DNA of 19,588 nt from 40CM-2-70-7 sp035631315 (GCA_035631315.1 DASQIZ010000026.1:1-19588); one strand, 5' to 3'; numbered from the stretch's first letter, positions 4,590-11,826 are shown. The notes: generated from the letters alone by a model not told the origin. Translations and numbers: made by a program.

Positions 4590-5062
4590 CAGATGGCCCC
4601 GTCCTCGTCGGGAATCATGCACATCGCGAAGCGCGCGATGTCCTTCAAGCGGCTGGACGCGTACACGCCCATCCCGACAAACATCAGGGCCGTGAGATCC
4701 CCAAACCACCAGAGATGGGATTCCGCGAGCAGGGCGATGAACGCGATCCCCAACACGGCGAAGACGGCGAAGCTCGCCTCCACCGTAACCCCCACAGTCG
4801 ACCCGCTGCTCGTCGCGCTCACCTTGCACCCAACCAGCACATTGGACCAACTCACGCCTCGTCCACCCCTCGGCCACTGAAAGGTCAGGGTCGTAGGGTC
4901 CACGGCGGTCACCGTGGCCCCCTGATCCAACAAGCGTCGCTTGGCGCGCGCCAACGCGGCGTCGACGGTCAGAGGCAGATCCGAACGCTCCGCCTTCCAG
5001 ATGAGGCTGACCGTGGTAGGACGGATATCGGACGTAAGGACGCCGTGTTCGTTTGTCGGCAT
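4589..5062 (-). CDS. Membrane protein with soluble N-terminal domain, unknown function
   Basis: This 157-residue protein has an N-terminal soluble region (1-95) with an alpha-beta pattern (LTVDAALARAKRRLLDQGATV, then a strand LTFQWP and a Cys at 79), followed by two hydrophobic helices at about 97-113 and 118-136 joined by a short loop (ESHLWWFGD). A cytoplasmic C-terminus (RLKDIARFAMCMIPDEDGAI) ends the chain. Domains of this shape, paired with a membrane hairpin, are frequent in uncharacterised bacterial operons. The start ATG is nine bases after the previous stop with only a weak Shine-Dalgarno sequence. No function is assigned. Confidence 0.72.
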   Translation of the reverse strand: MPTNEHGVLTSDIRPTTVSLIWKAERSDLPLTVDAALARAKRRLLDQGATVTAVDPTTLTFQWPRGGRGVSWSNVLVGCKVSATSSGSTVGVTVEASFAVFAVLGIAFIALLAESHLWWFGDLTALMFVGMGVYASSRLKDIARFAMCMIPDEDGAI

Positions 5063-5071
5063 TAGTCTAGC

Positions 5072-5593
5072 TCACGAGTCGTGCGGATAGGCCCGGTACA
5101 CCACCCTCCAGTGCGTCAGGCCCCGTCCGAAAAACCAACCGATGCCGGCACCACTCACCACACCCACGGAAGTGCTCAGAAAGATGTCGTTCCCATGACA
5201 AATACCCGGACCACACGGTCGCGTGCGCACGAGACTGAAGAATAGTCCGGCCCCTCCACCGAGCAGGCCGCCCCAGATCGCGGCGCCGGCACCCGATTTG
5301 ACGCTCACCGCCATGTCCCGGATCCGCCCTGCCGGGACCACCCGCAGCGCCGTCTCCCCGGCGTACGGTCCGAGCGTCACACCGGAGCTGTCACATGCCG
5401 TGAGCGGCCCCATCTCCCCGCCCTTGGGTGGCGGGTCGAATCGGATTCGGACCAGGTACGGCGCGGCCGCCTGGCACGCGCCGGACGATCCGAACGGTGA
5501 CTTCTCGCGCAGCGACTGGGCAGCCAGCAGCGACGGCAGGAGAGCGACCGCGATCAGTAAACTTCGTGATGGGCCAGGTCGCATCGAACGCAT
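5072..5593 (-). CDS. Secreted or envelope protein with glycine-rich hydrophobic segments
   Basis: This 173-residue protein begins with a signal peptide (R5, R10, hydrophobic 11-24, likely cleavage after LLAA or LAAQ). The middle is a soluble beta-like domain with two Cys (40, 67), followed by two glycine-rich hydrophobic segments, 101-121 (GAGAAIWGGLLGGGAGLFF) and 136-156 (SVGVVSGAGIGWFFG), that resemble glycine-zipper membrane helices. A CGPGICHG loop lies between them. I recognise no family. The ATG overlaps the preceding stop by one base. It probably sits in the inner or outer membrane, judging by the glycine-rich segments. Confidence 0.72.
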   Translation of the reverse strand: MRSMRPGPSRSLLIAVALLPSLLAAQSLREKSPFGSSGACQAAAPYLVRIRFDPPPKGGEMGPLTACDSSGVTLGPYAGETALRVVPAGRIRDMAVSVKSGAGAAIWGGLLGGGAGLFFSLVRTRPCGPGICHGNDIFLSTSVGVVSGAGIGWFFGRGLTHWRVVYRAYPHDS

Positions 5594-5964
5594 CAGTTTC
5601 CCCGCACACCCGTTTCATCGATTCGCGCCCGGCAAACCGCCTGCGGACACGCGTAACTCAGCGTCGCCCAGCGAGTGCCCCGGACGTCCTTCGCCTGCCA
5701 GCCGCCCGCCGAGTCCGACAGGGTAAACGCGAAGCCCCCACGCGAGATCTCGGGTGTGCCGGCGCGGTCAATACCGAGAGAGGACAGGCGCACTTCACAC
5801 CCACCGCAGCTCATCGACACCTCACGCCACGCGCAGCCCGTATCACAATTCGCTTTCCAGCCCTGCGCGGAGTGCTCGAGTGTGAGCGCGAAGTGGGGGG
5901 AGCTAGCGTGGCGACCTCCCATCAACAGTGCCGCACCAACTGCGATGACCGCATACCGCATCAT
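5593..5964 (-). CDS. Secreted protein with internally duplicated domain
   Basis: First gene of the operon, 123 residues. A short signal peptide (hydrophobic 5-15, likely cleavage after RHAS) precedes two tandem copies of a roughly 41-residue unit: residues 25-65 (FALTLEHSAQGWKANC...) and 78-119 (FAFTLSDSAGGWQAK...). Shared features are F-A-x-T-L-x-x-S-A-x-G-W-x-A, then W-x-x-x-S-x-x-C and a closing C-x-x-R. The first copy has five Cys and the second two. The start ATG is six bases from a perfect AGGAGG (complement of 5971-5976); a second ATG follows immediately. Function is unknown. Confidence 0.75.
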   Translation of the reverse strand: MMRYAVIAVGAALLMGGRHASSPHFALTLEHSAQGWKANCDTGCAWREVSMSCGGCEVRLSSLGIDRAGTPEISRGGFAFTLSDSAGGWQAKDVRGTRWATLSYACPQAVCRARIDETGVRGN

Positions 5965-6128
5965 GATCAGCCTCCTACGGAGAGGAACTGCGCAAACCGC
6001 CTACTCGGGAAGGTACAGGGCCCCCCACAAAACGAAAGGGACGTTCTCAGGTAGGGTTTACTAGCCCCGGGCGTCAGCCCGGGGTCGAGAGGGAGCCCGG
6101 AGGTAGCGCGATGTCGGGGGGCGACGGG
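5965..6128 (-). other. Intergenic region between map and the seven-gene operon
   Basis: This 164-base gap holds no gene on either strand that I can support. It contains the hairpin at 6065-6084, the perfect AGGAGG of the downstream operon at 5976-5971, and presumably that operon's promoter between about 6060 and 5990, where I see no close match to a sigma-70 consensus. The usual spc and alpha operon successors of map are not here. Confidence 0.6.
6065..6084 (-). terminator. GC hairpin after map, probable end of the ribosomal cluster
   Basis: A perfect 8-bp stem (6065-6072 with 6077-6084, CCCCGGGC and GCCCGGGG) closes a four-base loop. It lies 44 nt after the map stop codon. There is no T tract on the minus side, so it may be a terminator, an mRNA 3' stabiliser, or a dispersed palindrome. 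Its position between two transcription units favours the first two. Confidence 0.5.
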
Positions 6129-6890
6129 TCAGGCCGCGGTGGTGAGAATCCTGGGAGGAGTGCCTTCGGGTCCGACCGCGACCGTATGCTCGAAATGCGC
6201 CGACAACGAGCCATCTTCGGTAACCACCGTCCACTTATCGGCCAGCGTCCGAATGTCCGCGCTCCCAACATTCACCATCGGCTCGATCGCGATCGTCATG
6301 CCGGCAACCAACCGGGGGCCGCGCTTCGGCTTGCCGTAATTCGGGACCTGCGGCTCCTCGTGAAACGCCGAGCCGATCCCATGCCCCACCAGCTCGCGTA
6401 CCACCGAATACCCGGCGCCCTCGGCGACTTGCTGAACCGCCGCGCCGATGTCGCCCGTGTGATTCCCCGCGCGAGCTTCCGCAATGCCGGCCGCCAACGC
6501 CTTCTGCGTGACATCGAGCAGCCGCTGCGCCGCTTCGGGAATGTCGCCGACCGCGAACGTCGCCGCCGAATCCGCATGCAACCCGTCGAGCCACGCACCG
6601 ACATCCACACTCACCAGGTCGCCCGCCTTCAGGACGCGCTTGGATGACGGGATGCCATGGACGACTTCCTGGTTAATCGAGGTGCAGAGCGTGGCGGGAT
6701 AGTCGTACAACCCCTTGAACGAGGGCTTCGCCCCCGGGTGACTGCGGATGAACTCTTCAGCGATCTCGTCGAGCTGCTGGGTCGAAACCCCGGGACGCAC
6801 GTTCTCCGCCATCAGCGCGAGGGTCTTCGCCACAATCCTCCCCGCCTCGGCCATCGTCTCGATTTCGCGGTTCGACTTGATCGTGATCAT
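6129..6890 (-). CDS. map: Methionine aminopeptidase type I
   Basis: This cytoplasmic 253-residue metalloprotease removes the initiator methionine from nascent proteins after deformylation. The pita-bread fold ligands are all present and nearly match E. coli numbering: H78 (VVHGIP), D96 (VDVGAW), D107 (LHADSA), H170 (GHGIGSAFHE), E203 (IEPMV) and E234 (HFEHT). Length is standard for a type Ia enzyme without an N-terminal zinc finger. The ATG overlaps the adk stop codon by four bases (ATGA), so translation is coupled. It closes the ribosomal cluster, as is common after secY and adk. Confidence 0.97.
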   Translation of the reverse strand: MITIKSNREIETMAEAGRIVAKTLALMAENVRPGVSTQQLDEIAEEFIRSHPGAKPSFKGLYDYPATLCTSINQEVVHGIPSSKRVLKAGDLVSVDVGAWLDGLHADSAATFAVGDIPEAAQRLLDVTQKALAAGIAEARAGNHTGDIGAAVQQVAEGAGYSVVRELVGHGIGSAFHEEPQVPNYGKPKRGPRLVAGMTIAIEPMVNVGSADIRTLADKWTVVTEDGSLSAHFEHTVAVGPEGTPPRILTTAA

Positions 6891-7450
6891 CGTCCGATGA
6901 TTCGCTTGACCTCTTCCGCAATCTGCTCGACGGTCCCCGTCCCCGGAACCCGGTGCACGATCCCCCGCTGGGCGAAGTGTGCCACCAGCGGAGCAGTCTC
7001 GACCTGATAAACACCCAGGCGGGTCTTGATGGCCTCGGGCGTGTCGTCGGCGCGTCCCTCCTGCTTGGCCCGCCCCAGCATCCGGCTCACCAGCTCCTCT
7101 TCGGGAACGTCCAGCAGCAGCACGTGGTTCAGCCGCTTCTGATGCGCCCCCAGCGACCGGTCCACCAGCTCGGCCTGCGCCGCGGTACGCGGGAAGCCGT
7201 CCAGAATGGCCCCCTCCTGCGCCTCGGGCTTGGCGAGCTCCTCCTGAATCATGCCCATGATGACCGAATCGGGCACCAGCTTGCCGGCGTCGTAGAACTT
7301 CTTGGCTTCGACGCCGAGCGGAGTGCCCGTCTTGATGGCGGTACGGATCAGGTCCCCGGTGGTGATCTTCGGGAGCCCAAGGCGCTCGCTCAGGAGCTTG
7401 CCCTGGGTGCCCTTTCCTGATCCCGGTGCGCCGAGGAGGAGGATGAACAC
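6887..7450 (-). CDS. adk: Adenylate kinase (short form)
   Basis: This 187-residue enzyme catalyses the reversible transfer of phosphate between ATP and AMP to give two ADP. It has the P-loop GAPGSGKGT (8-16), the AMP-binding TTGDLIR, the DGFPRT motif (about 84-89), and the helix GRADDTPEAIKTRL. It is a short form: a few residues (GRAKQEG) replace the 30-residue LID found in E. coli. The start is GTG at 7450, 28 nt after secY, with only a weak Shine-Dalgarno sequence; no nearby ATG gives a complete P-loop strand. The location between secY and map is conventional. Confidence 0.96.
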   Translation of the reverse strand: MFILLLGAPGSGKGTQGKLLSERLGLPKITTGDLIRTAIKTGTPLGVEAKKFYDAGKLVPDSVIMGMIQEELAKPEAQEGAILDGFPRTAAQAELVDRSLGAHQKRLNHVLLLDVPEEELVSRMLGRAKQEGRADDTPEAIKTRLGVYQVETAPLVAHFAQRGIVHRVPGTGTVEQIAEEVKRIIGR

Positions 7451-7478
7451 GGGTTGTGGGCCTGGGTTGGAAGTGGAG

Positions 7479-8789
7479 CTAGCGGGTCCGTCCGCGGAAC
7501 TTGACGCGGCCTTCCTTCATGAACCCGTCGTAGTGCCTGAGGAGCATGTGCTGCTGGACCTGCTGAATCGTGTCGAGCGCCACGCCGACGACGATGATCA
7601 GCGCCGTGCCGCCGAACCCGAACGGCAGGTTCAGGCCGTTGGCCGCGATGATCGGCAGGATGGCGCACAGCGCGAGGAAGAAGCCGCCCGGCAACGTGAT
7701 CCGGGAGAGCACTTCGTCGATGTAGTCCGCCGTGGCCGCGCCCGGCTTCACGCCGGGAATGAACCCGCCCTGCTTCTTCAAGTTCTCCGCCAGATCCACC
7801 GGATTGAAGACGATGGACGTGTAGAAGTAGGTGAAGAACAGGATCAGCACCAGGAGCGATACGATGTACCAGAACGAGCCGGCACTGAAGTAGTCGTTGA
7901 CCTGGCGCAGGAGCGAGCCGCCCACGAACGTCGCGAGCGTGCTCGGGATGATGATCAGGGACTGCGCGAAGATGATCGGCATCACATTCGCCGTGAGCAG
8001 GCGGAGCGGGATGAACGTCTTCTGCCCTTCGCGGATGCGTCCCCGCCCCATGACCTTGCGCGGGATCTGAATCGGAATCTTCCGCGACGCGACGGTGATC
8101 GCCACCGTGGCCGCGGTCACCAGCACCATCAGCGCGACGACGAAGATCAGGAGCTTGGCGCTCGCCGTGCCGGCCCGGATCGACTCGACCGTATTGAGGA
8201 ACTCGGGCCAGATGCGCTCGATGATCGAGAAGAAGATCAGGAGCGACGCACCGTTGCCGATGCCCCGCTCGGTGATCTGCTCACCCAGCCACATCACGAA
8301 CACACCGCCGGTGGTCAGCGTCAGCACCGTGGTGAGGCGGAAGCCCATGCCGGGATTGAGCACGGCGTTCGGCACCTGGGTTTCCACGAACAGCGCGTAC
8401 CCGTAGGCCTGCAGGAAGCACAGCACCACGGTGAGGTACCGGGTCCACTGCGTGATCTTTCTCCGGCCCTCTTCTTCGCGCTGCAACTTCTCGAGGATCG
8501 GGAAGACGGGTCCCGCCATCTGGAAGACGATGCTGGCGGAGATGTACGGCATGATGCCGAGCGCGAAGACGGTCGCCCGTCCCAGTCCGCCCCCCGCGAA
8601 CAGGTCGTAGAGCCCGAAGAGGTTGCCCTTCCCCGCCGTCTGCAGCGCGTCCGAAAGGGCCTGGACGTTCACGCCGGGCGTCGCGATGTGCGCGCCCACC
8701 CGGTAGATCACCAGGCAGAGCAGCGTGAACAGGATCTTGTTCTTGAGCTCCGGAACCTTGAAGAGGTTCGGGATGGCAGGTGCGGTCAC
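7479..8789 (-). CDS. secY: Preprotein translocase subunit SecY
   Basis: This 436-residue inner membrane protein forms the channel of the SecYEG translocon. About ten hydrophobic helices are visible, starting with KILFTLLCLVIYRVGAHIATPG. The plug-bearing loop, LFGLYDLFAGGGLGRATVFALGIMPYISASIVFQ, has the SecY pattern, and basic cytoplasmic loops (QREEEGRRKITQWTRY, IPIQIPRKVMGRGR) bind SecA or the ribosome. The frame stays open upstream to an ATG at 8861 inside rplO, but the GTG at 8789, giving MTAPAIPNLFKVPELKNK, matches the normal SecY N-terminus and lies 7 nt after the rplO stop codon. Confidence 0.96.
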   Translation of the reverse strand: MTAPAIPNLFKVPELKNKILFTLLCLVIYRVGAHIATPGVNVQALSDALQTAGKGNLFGLYDLFAGGGLGRATVFALGIMPYISASIVFQMAGPVFPILEKLQREEEGRRKITQWTRYLTVVLCFLQAYGYALFVETQVPNAVLNPGMGFRLTTVLTLTTGGVFVMWLGEQITERGIGNGASLLIFFSIIERIWPEFLNTVESIRAGTASAKLLIFVVALMVLVTAATVAITVASRKIPIQIPRKVMGRGRIREGQKTFIPLRLLTANVMPIIFAQSLIIIPSTLATFVGGSLLRQVNDYFSAGSFWYIVSLLVLILFFTYFYTSIVFNPVDLAENLKKQGGFIPGVKPGAATADYIDEVLSRITLPGGFFLALCAILPIIAANGLNLPFGFGGTALIIVVGVALDTIQQVQQHMLLRHYDGFMKEGRVKFRGRTR

Positions 8790-8796
8790 GTGAGTC

Positions 8797-9303
8797 TCAG
8801 CCCTCGATGGTGCCGCCCGCCGCCTCGATCTTGCTCTTGGCGGAAGTCGACACCGAAACACCCTTCACCGTGAACTTGCGGGCCACGTCTCCCATACCGA
8901 GCAGCTTGATGGGATGATCGGGACGCCGCACGAGGCCGGCACCGAACAGGGTCTCCGGCGTCACCTCGAGCCCGTCATTCAGGAGCGAGAGGTGCCGAAC
9001 GTTGACCACCTGGGCCGGTTGCTTGAACGGATTGGTGAACCCGCGCTTCGGAATGCGCCGGATCAAGGGCATCTGGCCGCCCTCGAAGCCCGGCCGGCGG
9101 CCGCCACCCGAACGCGCCTTCTCACCCTTGTTACCCTTGCCGGACGTCTTGCCCAGCCCCGAGCCGGGACCGCGGCCAACCCGGCGTCGTGCCTGGGTCG
9201 CGCCCGGTGCGGGCTTCAAATGATGCAGCAGCAGGGGCTCGAACTGAGGCGCATCCGCCTTCGGCTTCCGGGCCCGCGGCTTCTTGGTCGTCGCCTTCGC
9301 CAT
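8797..9303 (-). CDS. rplO: 50S ribosomal protein L15 (uL15)
   Basis: This 168-residue 23S rRNA-binding protein of the large subunit shows the glycine/arginine-rich motif RRVGRGPGSGLGKTSGKG (41-58), then GEKARSGGGRRPGFEGGQMPL and RIPKRGFTNPF, all typical of L15. The C-terminal globular domain ends in KIEAAGGTIEG. Compared with E. coli (144) there is an extra N-terminal segment of about 24 residues (ATTKKPRARKPKADAPQ) that is basic and probably disordered. The ATG lies 3 nt after the rpmD stop codon. secY follows 7 nt downstream. Confidence 0.96.
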   Translation of the reverse strand: MAKATTKKPRARKPKADAPQFEPLLLHHLKPAPGATQARRRVGRGPGSGLGKTSGKGNKGEKARSGGGRRPGFEGGQMPLIRRIPKRGFTNPFKQPAQVVNVRHLSLLNDGLEVTPETLFGAGLVRRPDHPIKLLGMGDVARKFTVKGVSVSTSAKSKIEAAGGTIEG

Positions 9304-9306
9304 CGC

Positions 9307-9573
9307 TTACGCTCCGTCTTTCGCCGGCGTCACCTTGATGAGGTGGCGCACCTGATACAGCATACCCCGCAACGCGGGATGATCTTTCTGGACCACGACG
9401 TCCTGGTGGTGCTTCAACCCCAGGGCCTCGAGGGTCCGCCGGATGGGCTTCGGGTGCCCCGCTGTCGAGCGGACCTGCTCGATGCGAAGCTTGCCTTTCC
9501 CCGCGGGCGGCACGACCGGATCCCGGCCCGGTTTCCGCTTCCGGTATTTCCTGGTGGGCGGCAGCCTAGACAT
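9307..9573 (-). CDS. rpmD: 50S ribosomal protein L30 (uL30), N-terminally extended
   Basis: L30 is a small large-subunit protein of about 60 residues; this one has 88. The usual domain begins near residue 28 (KLRIEQVRSTAGHPKPIRRTL) and continues EALGLKHHQDVVVQKDHPALRGMLYQVRHLIKV. The first 27 residues are a basic, proline-rich extension (PPTRKYRKRKPGRDP). I chose the ATG at 9573 because AGAGGTG lies five to six bases upstream. It overlaps the rpsE stop by 8 nt. A GTG at residue 21 would give a more ordinary length but lacks a Shine-Dalgarno sequence. Confidence 0.9.
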   Translation of the reverse strand: MSRLPPTRKYRKRKPGRDPVVPPAGKGKLRIEQVRSTAGHPKPIRRTLEALGLKHHQDVVVQKDHPALRGMLYQVRHLIKVTPAKDGA

Positions 9574-10288
9574 GCGTCACCTCTTGCCGCGCCTTGTATG
9601 GAATCGCGTCATCCGGCACGCCCCGCTCCCGCGCGACACGCCGGGCCGTGGTGAGCCGCTTCAGCCCGTCCATCGTCGCGCGCACCATGTTGTGCGGGTT
9701 GGTCGATCCCAGGCTCTTGGTCAGGATGTCGCGGATCCCCACGCACTCGAGCACCGCGCGCACCGGACCACCGGCGATGACGCCGGTACCCGACGCGGCC
9801 GGCTTCAAGAGTACCCTGCCGGCGCCATGATGTCCCACGATCTCGTGGGGAATCGTGCCGACGGTCAGCGGGATCTCGGCCATCCGCCGCCGGGCCGCTT
9901 CCACGGCCTTGCGCACGGCTTCGGACACTTCGTTCGCCTTGCCGGTCGCGACACCGACGTGACCCTGCCCATCGCCCACCGCCACCAGGGCATTGAACGA
10001 GAAGCGCCGGCCACCCTTCACGACCTTGGCCACGCGGTTGATGGCGACCACGTTCTCGACCATGCCGTCGCCCTCGCGGGGACGATCGCCCCGCGGACCA
10101 CGGTCACCGCCGCGCCCGCGCCCGTCACCACCCCGGCCCCGGCCACCGCGCCCGCCACGACCACCCCGGGGTCCGCGGCCACCGCCATGCTGCTCGCCGC
10201 CACCCTCGGCGGGAGCACCGGCGGGGGCAGACGCTGCGGGAGCACCGGCTTCGGGCGTCGAGCCTGTCTGTTCCTGTTCGTTCGCCAT
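9566..10288 (-). CDS. rpsE: 30S ribosomal protein S5 (uS5) with RGG-rich N-terminal tail
   Basis: S5 sits at the mRNA entry and helps decoding accuracy and helicase activity of the 30S subunit. The core begins near residue 76 (MVENVVAINRVAKVVKGGRRFSFNALVAVGDGQGHVG) and has the S5 double-stranded-RNA-like domain, then the C-terminal fold (IPHEIVGHHGAGRVLLKPAASGTGVIAGGPVRAVLE). Length is 240 against about 166 in E. coli: a 75-residue N-terminal extension is Ala/Pro/Gly-rich (1-35), then an RG/RGG-repeat stretch (36-70). The whole extension is in frame from the ATG that overlaps the rplR stop codon by one base, so it is not a start-call artefact; an internal ATG at residue 76 would give a normal S5. 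Confidence 0.95.
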   Translation of the reverse strand: MANEQEQTGSTPEAGAPAASAPAGAPAEGGGEQHGGGRGPRGGRGGRGGRGRGGDGRGRGGDRGPRGDRPREGDGMVENVVAINRVAKVVKGGRRFSFNALVAVGDGQGHVGVATGKANEVSEAVRKAVEAARRRMAEIPLTVGTIPHEIVGHHGAGRVLLKPAASGTGVIAGGPVRAVLECVGIRDILTKSLGSTNPHNMVRATMDGLKRLTTARRVARERGVPDDAIPYKARQEVTHV

Positions 10289-10659
10289 CAGAACTCCAAT
10301 CCGCCTTTGCGCGCGCCGTCGGCAACCGCCTTGACGCGTCCGTGGTACTGATAGCCCCCGCGGTCGAACACCACGCGGGCGATTCCCTTTTCCTTCGCCT
10401 TGCTCGCGATGTGCTGGCCCAGCGCGAAGCTCTTCGCGGTCTTGCCCTTGCCCTCAGGCTGCACGCCTTCGGTACGGTCCGACGCGCCGACGATCGTCAC
10501 GCCCTTCGTGTCGTCCACAACCTGGGCATAGATGTGCTTGGCCGAGCGGAACACCACGAGGCGGGGACGCTCGGGGGTGCCGGACACCTTGTGCCGGACC
10601 CTGAGGTGACGCCGCTGCCGCTGGTGATTCGCGGATTTGACCTTCCGGATCGATCGCAT
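10288..10659 (-). CDS. rplR: 50S ribosomal protein L18 (uL18)
   Basis: L18 binds 5S rRNA with L5 in the central protuberance of the large subunit. The 123-residue sequence has the basic N-terminus (KVKSANHQRQRRHLRVRHKV), SGTPERPRLVVFRSAKHIYAQVVDD, and the C-terminal FDRGGYQYHGRVKAVADGARKGGLEF that is diagnostic for the family. Length is close to the usual 117-120. It starts two bases after the rplF stop codon and its own stop overlaps the rpsE ATG by one base. Confidence 0.96.
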   Translation of the reverse strand: MRSIRKVKSANHQRQRRHLRVRHKVSGTPERPRLVVFRSAKHIYAQVVDDTKGVTIVGASDRTEGVQPEGKGKTAKSFALGQHIASKAKEKGIARVVFDRGGYQYHGRVKAVADGARKGGLEF

Positions 10660-10661
10660 GG

Positions 10662-11207
10662 TTACTTGGCCGCCTGGGCGGTCTTGCCGGCCTTACGCCG
10701 GACCTGCTCGCCCTGATAACGGATGCCCTTGCCCTTGTAGGGCTCGGGGGGCTTCACGGCGCGCAATTCCGCCGCGACCTGGCCCACCAGCTCCTTGTCG
10801 ACACCTTCGATCTTCACGTTCACGTTGTTGTCGACCGTGATCTTGATGCCCTTCGGCGCGTGGTACGGGACCGGATGGGAGAACCCCACGGTCAGCTGCA
10901 CGCCGAACGGCTTGGGCTCGGCCTTGTAGCCGACGCCCTGGATCTCCAGCTGTTTCTGGAACCCCTTGGTGACGCCCTCGACCATGTTCGCGACCAGGGT
11001 CCGGGACAGGCCATGGAGCGCCTTGTGCCGGCTCTCGTCGGAGGGCCGCTTCACCACCACGGTCTCTGCTTCCACCGCCAGCGCCATGTCCGCATGGAAG
11101 GTCCGGGAGATCTCTCCCTTGGGACCCTTCACCGTGAGGGCGCGGCCTGCGACGGTCGCGGTGACGCCCTTGGGCAGGGGAACGGGCTTCTTGCCGATTC
11201 GCGACAT
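10662..11207 (-). CDS. rplF: 50S ribosomal protein L6 (uL6)
   Basis: L6 lies near the factor-binding site at the base of the L7/L12 stalk. The 181-residue protein has the N-terminal MSRIGKKPVPLPKGV, the duplicated L6 domain (QKQLEIQGVGYKAEPKPFGVQL in the centre) and the highly conserved C-terminal motif PEPYKGKGIRY (154-164). The length is normal (E. coli 177), with a short AK-rich end. The ATG is 9 nt after rpsH. Confidence 0.97.
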   Translation of the reverse strand: MSRIGKKPVPLPKGVTATVAGRALTVKGPKGEISRTFHADMALAVEAETVVVKRPSDESRHKALHGLSRTLVANMVEGVTKGFQKQLEIQGVGYKAEPKPFGVQLTVGFSHPVPYHAPKGIKITVDNNVNVKIEGVDKELVGQVAAELRAVKPPEPYKGKGIRYQGEQVRRKAGKTAQAAK

Positions 11208-11216
11208 CGTCCCCTC

Positions 11217-11612
11217 CTACCAGACCACCGCGAGGAGCTCGCCACCCACGCGGGCGGTGCGGGCTTCGCGATCCGACATCAGGCCCTGCGGGGTCGAGAG
11301 AATGGCCATGCCGAGGCCGTTCTTGACCCGCGGAATCTCGCGCGCCTTGACGTAGCGGCGGAGACCGGGCGCCGACACCCGCTGCAATTCGCGGATGACG
11401 GGCGAGTCGTTGTGGTACTTGAGGTAGAGCCGCAGCAGCCCGTGCTTGCCGTCATCCAGGACCTTGAAGTCCTGGATATAGGCGTTGTCACGGAGCAGCC
11501 GCGCGATCTCGGCCTTCAGTTTTGACACCGGCATGTCGACCCTGCGGTGGCCCGCCAGACAGGCGTTGCGCACCCGGGTCAGCATATCGGCGACGGGATC
11601 AGTCATGCTCAT
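11217..11612 (-). CDS. rpsH: 30S ribosomal protein S8 (uS8)
   Basis: S8 binds 16S rRNA helix 21 early in small-subunit assembly and in many bacteria represses its own operon. The 131-residue protein shows the N-terminal DPVADMLTRVRNACLAGH and the C-terminal GLGMAILSTPQGLMSDREAR, then VGGELLAVVW, both typical. The first ATG (11612) lies about eight bases after GGACGG; a second ATG two codons later is too far from it. Whether an S8-binding mimic occurs in this operon's mRNA was not determined. Confidence 0.97.
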   Translation of the reverse strand: MSMTDPVADMLTRVRNACLAGHRRVDMPVSKLKAEIARLLRDNAYIQDFKVLDDGKHGLLRLYLKYHNDSPVIRELQRVSAPGLRRYVKAREIPRVKNGLGMAILSTPQGLMSDREARTARVGGELLAVVW

Positions 11613-11627
11613 GCGGTCGACCGTCCT

Positions 11628-11813
11628 TTACCAGCTGGCTTTGCGCACGCCCGGGATTTCTCCCCGCAGGGCGAGCTCGCGGAAACAGATACGACAGAGC
11701 TTGAACTTTCTCAGCGTCCCGCGGCTCCGGCCGCAACGCTGGCAGCGGTAGTAGCCCCGCACCTTGAACTTGGGCGTCCGCTTGACCTTCTCGACCCAGC
11801 ACTTCTTCGCCAT
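11628..11813 (-). CDS. rpsN: 30S ribosomal protein S14 type Z (uS14, zinc-binding)
   Basis: This is the 61-residue C+ form of S14, with four zinc ligands C24, C27, C40 and C43 in CQRCGRS and CRICFREL. The C-terminal GEIPGVRKASW is the family signature. S14 helps complete the head of the 30S subunit. The frame is open further upstream to 11900, but that part reads through rplE sequence; the ATG at 11813, 13 nt after the rplE stop codon, gives the standard length. Zinc-free paralogues occur in some bacteria, none in this window. Confidence 0.97.
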   Translation of the reverse strand: MAKKCWVEKVKRTPKFKVRGYYRCQRCGRSRGTLRKFKLCRICFRELALRGEIPGVRKASW

Positions 11814-11826
11814 TCCTCGGCTCTCC

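Noticed and set aside
4590..4877. N-terminal extension of the zinc-ribbon-like gene
   Set aside because: It lies inside the preceding membrane protein gene in another frame and has no protein-like pattern.
3252..6128. attC sites or cassette structure on the 5' side of intI
   Set aside because: I looked for paired RYYYAAC and GTTRRRY boxes with complementary arms and found none. The genes there overlap each other, unlike cassettes.
7302..8873. A 523-codon plus-strand open frame antisense to secY and adk
   Set aside because: Same cause: an Arg/Asp/Glu/His-rich shadow with no recognisable domain, fully covered by secY on the minus strand.
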